From the NCBI GenBank assembly GCA_022360075.1, contig JAKSDN010000116.1, forward strand, positions 1 to 9,120: a stretch of DNA of 9,120 bases. The letters run 5' to 3'. The position numbers and the translations under genes are program-made. Within the stretch, counting starts at the first letter, position 1. The number at the start of each line of letters is the position of its first letter. Below the pieces are notes generated by a model that was not told the origin of the DNA, did no database searches, and was given only the letters and a program-made list of their open reading frames with translations. Shown here piece by piece: positions 6,114 through 9,120 of the stretch. This stretch comes from Kiloniellales bacterium. Its GTDB lineage: Bacteria > Pseudomonadota > Alphaproteobacteria > Kiloniellales > JAKSDN01.

Positions 6114-6623
6114 CTAATTGCGCGGCGGGAAGGTGCCGGAGATCGCGATACAGAACCGCACCGCGAGGAAGGGCTGCATGTTCTCGTGCCCCTGGCCGCT
6201 GCCGGTATTGGCCACCGACTCCGAGCCCATGGGCACAAGGTTGCTGGCGGCCGCGTAGACATTGAGCCCCGTCGGGCTGGTATTGGCGAACACATTGCCG
6301 GCGGCATCGATCTGGCTCGCGTTGTCCGAGCTTGCCTGGAGGCTGTGCGTATGGTTCGGGATCTCATCCACCGTGAGCGCGTGCGTCTCCTCGCCGGTAC
6401 TTTGCGCTCGGATGAATCCGTTGCCAACGTGGACCGGGACGCGCCCCCGCAGGTCGGGCAGCGCGAAGTCAGTCCGTCCATCGCCGCCGTAGATGGTGCC
6501 GAGGAGCGAGAAGAGCGCCTGGTTCTGATCGATCGGCAGGTGCTGCCCGTCGCAGAACGCCCAGCCGCGCGGCGGGAAATTGAAGCCGAACATCCTGATT
6601 TCGGCGAGGAAGGGTTCAGTCAT
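6114..6623 (-). CDS. Phage tail collar domain protein, class C copy 2 (MdpB-like), first gene of the run
   Basis: This gene encodes 169 aa. The ATG at 6621-6623 matches the family start MTEPFLAEIR and has purine-rich AGGGGG (6629-6634) five bases upstream. An in-frame GTG two codons earlier is possible but would overlap that site. Core motifs are FGFNFPPRGWAFCDGQ and YGGDGRTDFALPDLRGR. H-x-H is at 91/93 as PNHTHSL. The class C segment reads NASQIDAAGNVFANT then NVYAAASNL, and the C-terminus has GQGHENMQP (His146) and VRFCIAISG with Cys158. This is the promoter-proximal gene of the collar operon; 279 bp separate it from the dockerin gene upstream, so it probably has its own promoter. It is 12 bp from the next gene. 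Confidence 0.9.
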   Translation of the reverse strand: MTEPFLAEIRMFGFNFPPRGWAFCDGQHLPIDQNQALFSLLGTIYGGDGRTDFALPDLRGRVPVHVGNGFIRAQSTGEETHALTVDEIPNHTHSLQASSDNASQIDAAGNVFANTSPTGLNVYAAASNLVPMGSESVANTGSGQGHENMQPFLAVRFCIAISGTFPPRN

Positions 6624-6902
6624 GGCCACCCCCTGTTCTTCGTAGATTAGGGACCTCTACCTGAGCGCCCTTGCAAATCGAATGACGCGTTATGCCGGTC
6701 TCCGGACGCTTCTCCCGATCTCCACCAAAAACGATCGGCTCGGATCCAACCCGAGCGCGCGTTGCCGAGCAAGACTTCAGCAGATCAACAGGCCGCAAAC
6801 ACGATGGCCGATGAGCCGAATGGCTGCAGTACGCCTCCTGCCCTCGTCTCTCCCTTCTTCCTTCTTGTTATCGGAACATTCTGCACCAGAGCGCGTCGAA
6901 GA
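6624..6902. other. Intergenic region upstream of the collar operon
   Basis: These 279 bp separate the dockerin gene from the first collar gene on the same strand. They are visibly less GC-rich in places (for example around 6660-6740 and 6840-6900) than the genes. The region should hold the promoter of the collar operon and the end of the dockerin transcript. No convincing -35/-10 pair, operator palindrome or terminator hairpin was found by eye. Confidence 0.5.
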
Positions 6903-7370
6903 TCAGGTGAAATTGTTTCCGATGAGGGAAATGTCGAGAATGTTGATGGTGCCGTCGTTGTTCACGTCCGCTGCCGGGTTGCAGGCGGCCGGCTGGCCGT
7001 AGCAGGCGACGGCCGCGCTGATATCCTGGCCGTCGACATCGCCGTCACCGTCGACATCGAATGGATTGCTCAGCGCCGTCAGCGGCGTGACCGTCGGGTC
7101 GTCCGCAGCCACCGTGTCGGAATCATCGGTCGCCGCCGCGGCGATGTTGTCGCCGGTGATCGTGCCCTGGGTCGAGACCTGGGTCGCGCCCGCCGGGCTG
7201 TCCAACGGGTTCTTGATCTGGACCGAATACTTGATCGTGACCTGTTTACCAGCGGGCAGGTCGCCCAGGTCCTTGCTGATATCCTGGCTCCAGGCGGCCC
7301 CGCTCCCGAGGCCCATCAGCAGTCCCGCGCCGAGCAGCGCGCCGCAAAGAGTGCTTCGATGGCTGATCAT
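6903..7370 (-). CDS. Secreted protein with C-terminal dockerin type I domain
   Basis: This gene encodes 155 aa. The ATG at 7368-7370 is preferred because GGAGG (7380-7384) lies nine bases upstream and a classical signal peptide starts there: MISHR, a hydrophobic core to about residue 22, then AAWSQ with cleavage near 28. A GTG at 7457 in the same frame also has a GGAGG but would bury the signal 29 residues deep. Residues 40-98 are a beta-rich module (VTIKYSVQIKNPLDSPAG, STQGTITGDN, DDPTVTPL) often seen in large secreted repeat proteins. Residues 103-155 form a dockerin with two EF-hand calcium loops, DVDGDGDVDGQD (105-116) and DVNNDGTINILD (135-146). Cys123 and Cys130 lie between them and could pair. 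Dockerins bind cohesins, but none is visible here. It follows the beta-helix gene by 100 bp. Confidence 0.85.
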   Translation of the reverse strand: MISHRSTLCGALLGAGLLMGLGSGAAWSQDISKDLGDLPAGKQVTIKYSVQIKNPLDSPAGATQVSTQGTITGDNIAAAATDDSDTVAADDPTVTPLTALSNPFDVDGDGDVDGQDISAAVACYGQPAACNPAADVNNDGTINILDISLIGNNFT

Positions 7371-7379
7371 GACGTGAGG

Positions 7380-7384
7380 CCTCC
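7380..7384 (-). promoter_or_regulatory. Ribosome binding site deciding the dockerin gene start
   Basis: GGAGG on the minus strand lies nine bases from the ATG at 7368-7370 and places that start at the head of a signal peptide. A second GGAGG (7464-7468) lies six bases from an in-frame GTG at 7457, so a longer product cannot be excluded. Confidence 0.6.
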
Positions 7385-7470
7385 ATTGGATCTGGACCGA
7401 CTTGGCTGGGGCGGCGTGCTGTTGGAGCGGCCGCCGGATCATGCTGCGCTGTTTCACGGCTGGCCTCCGA

Positions 7471-9120
7471 TCACTCGTTTCTCATCAGGAACTTGGCCCC
7501 GTCGAAGCCGGCGGCCGAGGCCGTGACCTCGTAGGCGCCCGCGGTGGCGTTGGCGGTGAAGCCCTTGGTGGCGACGCCGCTGGCGTTGGTCACGGCGACG
7601 GCGCCGCCGGTGAAGACGCCGCTCGCCCCCGCGCCCGGCGCCGCGAAGGTCACGTTCACGCCCGCCGCCGGCGTGCCGCTGGGGTTGAGCACCGTCACCT
7701 CGAGGGCGCTGAAGGCGGTGCTGACCGCGGCGATCTGCGCGGCGCCGTTGGTGGCCAGGATAACTCCGCTCGGGAGGGCCGGCAGGGCCGGCGTCGTGAG
7801 CGGGGCGTCGACCAGGGAGAAGGGGCCGGTCACGCCGGGATTGTCCGCGGCGAGAAAGTCACGACGGGTGATGGTCATGGTGCCCGCGTCCCGGTCGAAC
7901 TGGATCTCGTCGGCCGAGGTGTTCCCGGCGCTGCCGCCGCCAATGCCGCCGAAGCGGACATTCGCCACCGAGCCGGGATCCTCCGTCTCGATCGTGAAGC
8001 CCTCGTTCTGGGAGCCGCCGGTCAGCGTATTGTTCGTCACCGTCAGGTCGATGTCCGAGGTGTCCTCGATGTCGAGCTCGATCGCCTCGCCCGAGCTGAT
8101 GTTGGAGATGGTCATGATGTTGTCGTGCACCAGCATGTCGACGGAGACGTCGTCCCGGGTGAAGACGTTGAGGGCCTCGCGGCTGCCGTTGCCGGCAACC
8201 GGCGTCACGGTGCCGAAGCGGTTGCCGATGACCCGGAGGTCGCCGGACCCGGCGTTGTCCTCGATCTCGATCTCGACCGATTCCAGGCCGAAGCAGTTGG
8301 CGCCCGGACAGCTCGCATCGCTGACGAGGTCGTTGATGTCGTTGTCGTAGATGGTGATGTCCCAGGCCGAGACGAAGTTGTCACCGACGATCATGTTGAT
8401 GCCGCGCCGGCCGCGGATCTCACGGATATCGTTCTCCGTGATCCTTGCGGTGACCGAGGGTCCCGGGGCGTTGTTGGCGCCCGTGACGCTGTTGATGATG
8501 CCGGCGGCGGTGGTCACGGGCTTGATCTCGTCCAGGCTGTTGTCGTGCACGACGTAGTGGACCGCGTAGTCGTCCTGGACGGCGATCGTGATGTCGTTGC
8601 CGATGACCGCGTCGCTGCGCCCGTCGAAAATGTTGTTCTCGATCACGATGTCGATGCTGCCCGAGCCCGGGCCGCCCTCGCCGATGGCGAAGTCCACGCC
8701 CGGCCCGCTGTGGTCCTCGAATCGGCTGTCCTCGATCACGAAGTGGCCGTTGACCGTGCCGGCCTCGAGATCGGCCCGGAAGGCCGAGCCGCCGCCGAGC
8801 GACTCGTCGAACAGGCAGTCGGTGACCCGGAACTCCACCAGCGACACGCCGTTGTTCTCGATCTCGATGCCGCGGCTCGCCGCGCCTTGGCTCTCGTAGT
8901 CGGTGAAGCGGCAGCCGCGTACCAGGTTCGTGCCGCGGATCTCGCGGGCGTCGATGTGGTCCTCGTCGCCGTCAGTGCCGCCCGCGCCCAGGCCCGTGTC
9001 GTCGATGTCCATCGAGGAGATCGAGAAGTCCTGGGTGTTGTCGAGATCGATCCCGGAGCCGGTCGTGTTCTGGATGGTGCCGCCGGAGCCGTTGCGCGCA
9101 TTGCTGCCGTCGCCGGTCAC
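7471..9120 (-). CDS. Large parallel beta-helix protein with C-terminal bacterial Ig-like domain (N-terminus outside window)
   Basis: The frame is open to the right edge of the window, so these 549 residues are the C-terminal part and the GTG at the edge is not evidence of a start. About residues 1-420 are Asp/Asn/Gly-rich coils with repeated patterns such as V-x-I-x-x-N-x-F and VHDN-x-(L/I/M) (for example VIENNIFDGRSD, VHDNSLDEI, VTNNTLTGG), typical of right-handed parallel beta-helices. Residues about 458-549 form an Ig-like domain of the Big_1 kind: LEVTVLNPSGTPAAGVNVTF, APGAGASGVFTGG, TNASGVATKGFTANATAGAY, EVTASAAG. The protein ends there, with no PEP-CTERM, autotransporter barrel or LPXTG signal. 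It is probably extracellular or surface-bound, either an adhesin or a polysaccharide-acting protein; no catalytic residues are recognised. The dockerin gene follows on the same strand. Confidence 0.82.
   Translation of the reverse strand: MTGDGSNARNGSGGTIQNTTGSGIDLDNTQDFSISSMDIDDTGLGAGGTDGDEDHIDAREIRGTNLVRGCRFTDYESQGAASRGIEIENNGVSLVEFRVTDCLFDESLGGGSAFRADLEAGTVNGHFVIEDSRFEDHSGPGVDFAIGEGGPGSGSIDIVIENNIFDGRSDAVIGNDITIAVQDDYAVHYVVHDNSLDEIKPVTTAAGIINSVTGANNAPGPSVTARITENDIREIRGRRGINMIVGDNFVSAWDITIYDNDINDLVSDASCPGANCFGLESVEIEIEDNAGSGDLRVIGNRFGTVTPVAGNGSREALNVFTRDDVSVDMLVHDNIMTISNISSGEAIELDIEDTSDIDLTVTNNTLTGGSQNEGFTIETEDPGSVANVRFGGIGGGSAGNTSADEIQFDRDAGTMTITRRDFLAADNPGVTGPFSLVDAPLTTPALPALPSGVILATNGAAQIAAVSTAFSALEVTVLNPSGTPAAGVNVTFAAPGAGASGVFTGGAVAVTNASGVATKGFTANATAGAYEVTASAAGFDGAKFLMRNE

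Larger units (their letters stand above)
3406..6623 (-). repeat. Tandem duplication of a three-gene tail-collar cassette (C-B-A, C-B-A)
   Basis: Two units of almost equal size, 5060-6623 (1564 bp) and 3406-4973 (1568 bp), carry the same three gene classes in the same order and orientation, separated by 86 bp. Class lengths are kept exactly: A 170 aa, B 171 aa, C 169 aa in both copies. A1 and A2 align without gaps and share about 107 of 170 residues by hand count. Class-specific blocks are LEGSTEDDNET (A), EDFDSDPMS (B) and a terminal FCIA segment (C). The C-to-B junction is also kept: TAG stop followed at once by AGGAGG, then six bases and the ATG. The divergence shows an old duplication, not an assembly artefact. 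Confidence 0.9.

Noticed and set aside
3406..6623. Prophage or contractile tail locus
   Set aside because: Only collar-type fibre-tip genes are present. No tube, sheath, baseplate, tape measure, capsid, portal, integrase or lysis gene occurs in the window, and no attachment site was seen.
6762..7526. 254-residue plus-strand frame opposite the dockerin gene
   Set aside because: It is antisense to a protein with signal peptide and EF-hand loops; its Arg/Asp/Val-rich translation is the mirror of Asp-rich codons.
7544..8350. 268-residue plus-strand frame opposite the beta-helix gene
   Set aside because: It is antisense to well-formed beta-helix coils and the Ig-like domain; the translation is Ser/Pro/Val-rich with no recognisable family.

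Overview
The window comes from a GC-rich bacterial chromosome, most likely an alphaproteobacterium of the Rhodospirillales or a related group. That placement is an inference from the high G+C, the codon use, and intergenic palindromes of the kind common in those genomes. No rRNA, tRNA, CRISPR array, transposase or integrase was seen.

Left part (1-1779, + strand): the 3' end of a type II secretion secretin gene (gspD) overlaps by ATGA with a complete gspK-like minor pseudopilin gene. No gspL or gspM follows. Positions 1780-2134 hold no convincing gene. They contain a 121-bp structured inverted repeat whose two internal hairpins differ by compensatory changes.

Middle part: a small + strand gene (2135-2428) resembles the DUF6916 family. 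It is followed by 364 bp of further degenerate palindromic repeats. Facing it on the - strand is an operon-like run of seven genes. Six encode 169-171 aa phage tail-collar (MdpB-like, COG4675-type) proteins, and the seventh and last is a GNAT acetyltransferase. The six collar genes are two copies of one ordered cassette. In transcription order they read C2-B2-A2 then C1-B1-A1, where A, B and C are three recognisably different classes. All six share an N-terminal collar core, a P-x-H-x-H motif and a C-terminal H-x-N-x-x-P motif. Each class has its own segment between the two motifs. No tail tube, sheath, baseplate, capsid or lysis gene is visible, so this looks like a domesticated or stand-alone tail-fibre-tip system. 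The triplet with its GNAT and DUF6916 neighbours is the best candidate here for an undescribed system.

Right part (- strand): a large secreted-type parallel beta-helix protein ending in a bacterial Ig-like domain (N-terminus outside the window) is followed by a 155-aa secreted protein with a signal peptide, a beta-rich segment and a C-terminal dockerin type I domain. They lie upstream of the collar operon on the same strand, separated from it by 279 bp. These two are plausible surface or extracellular proteins and could be type II secretion clients. A functional link to the collar proteins is only a hypothesis based on proximity.
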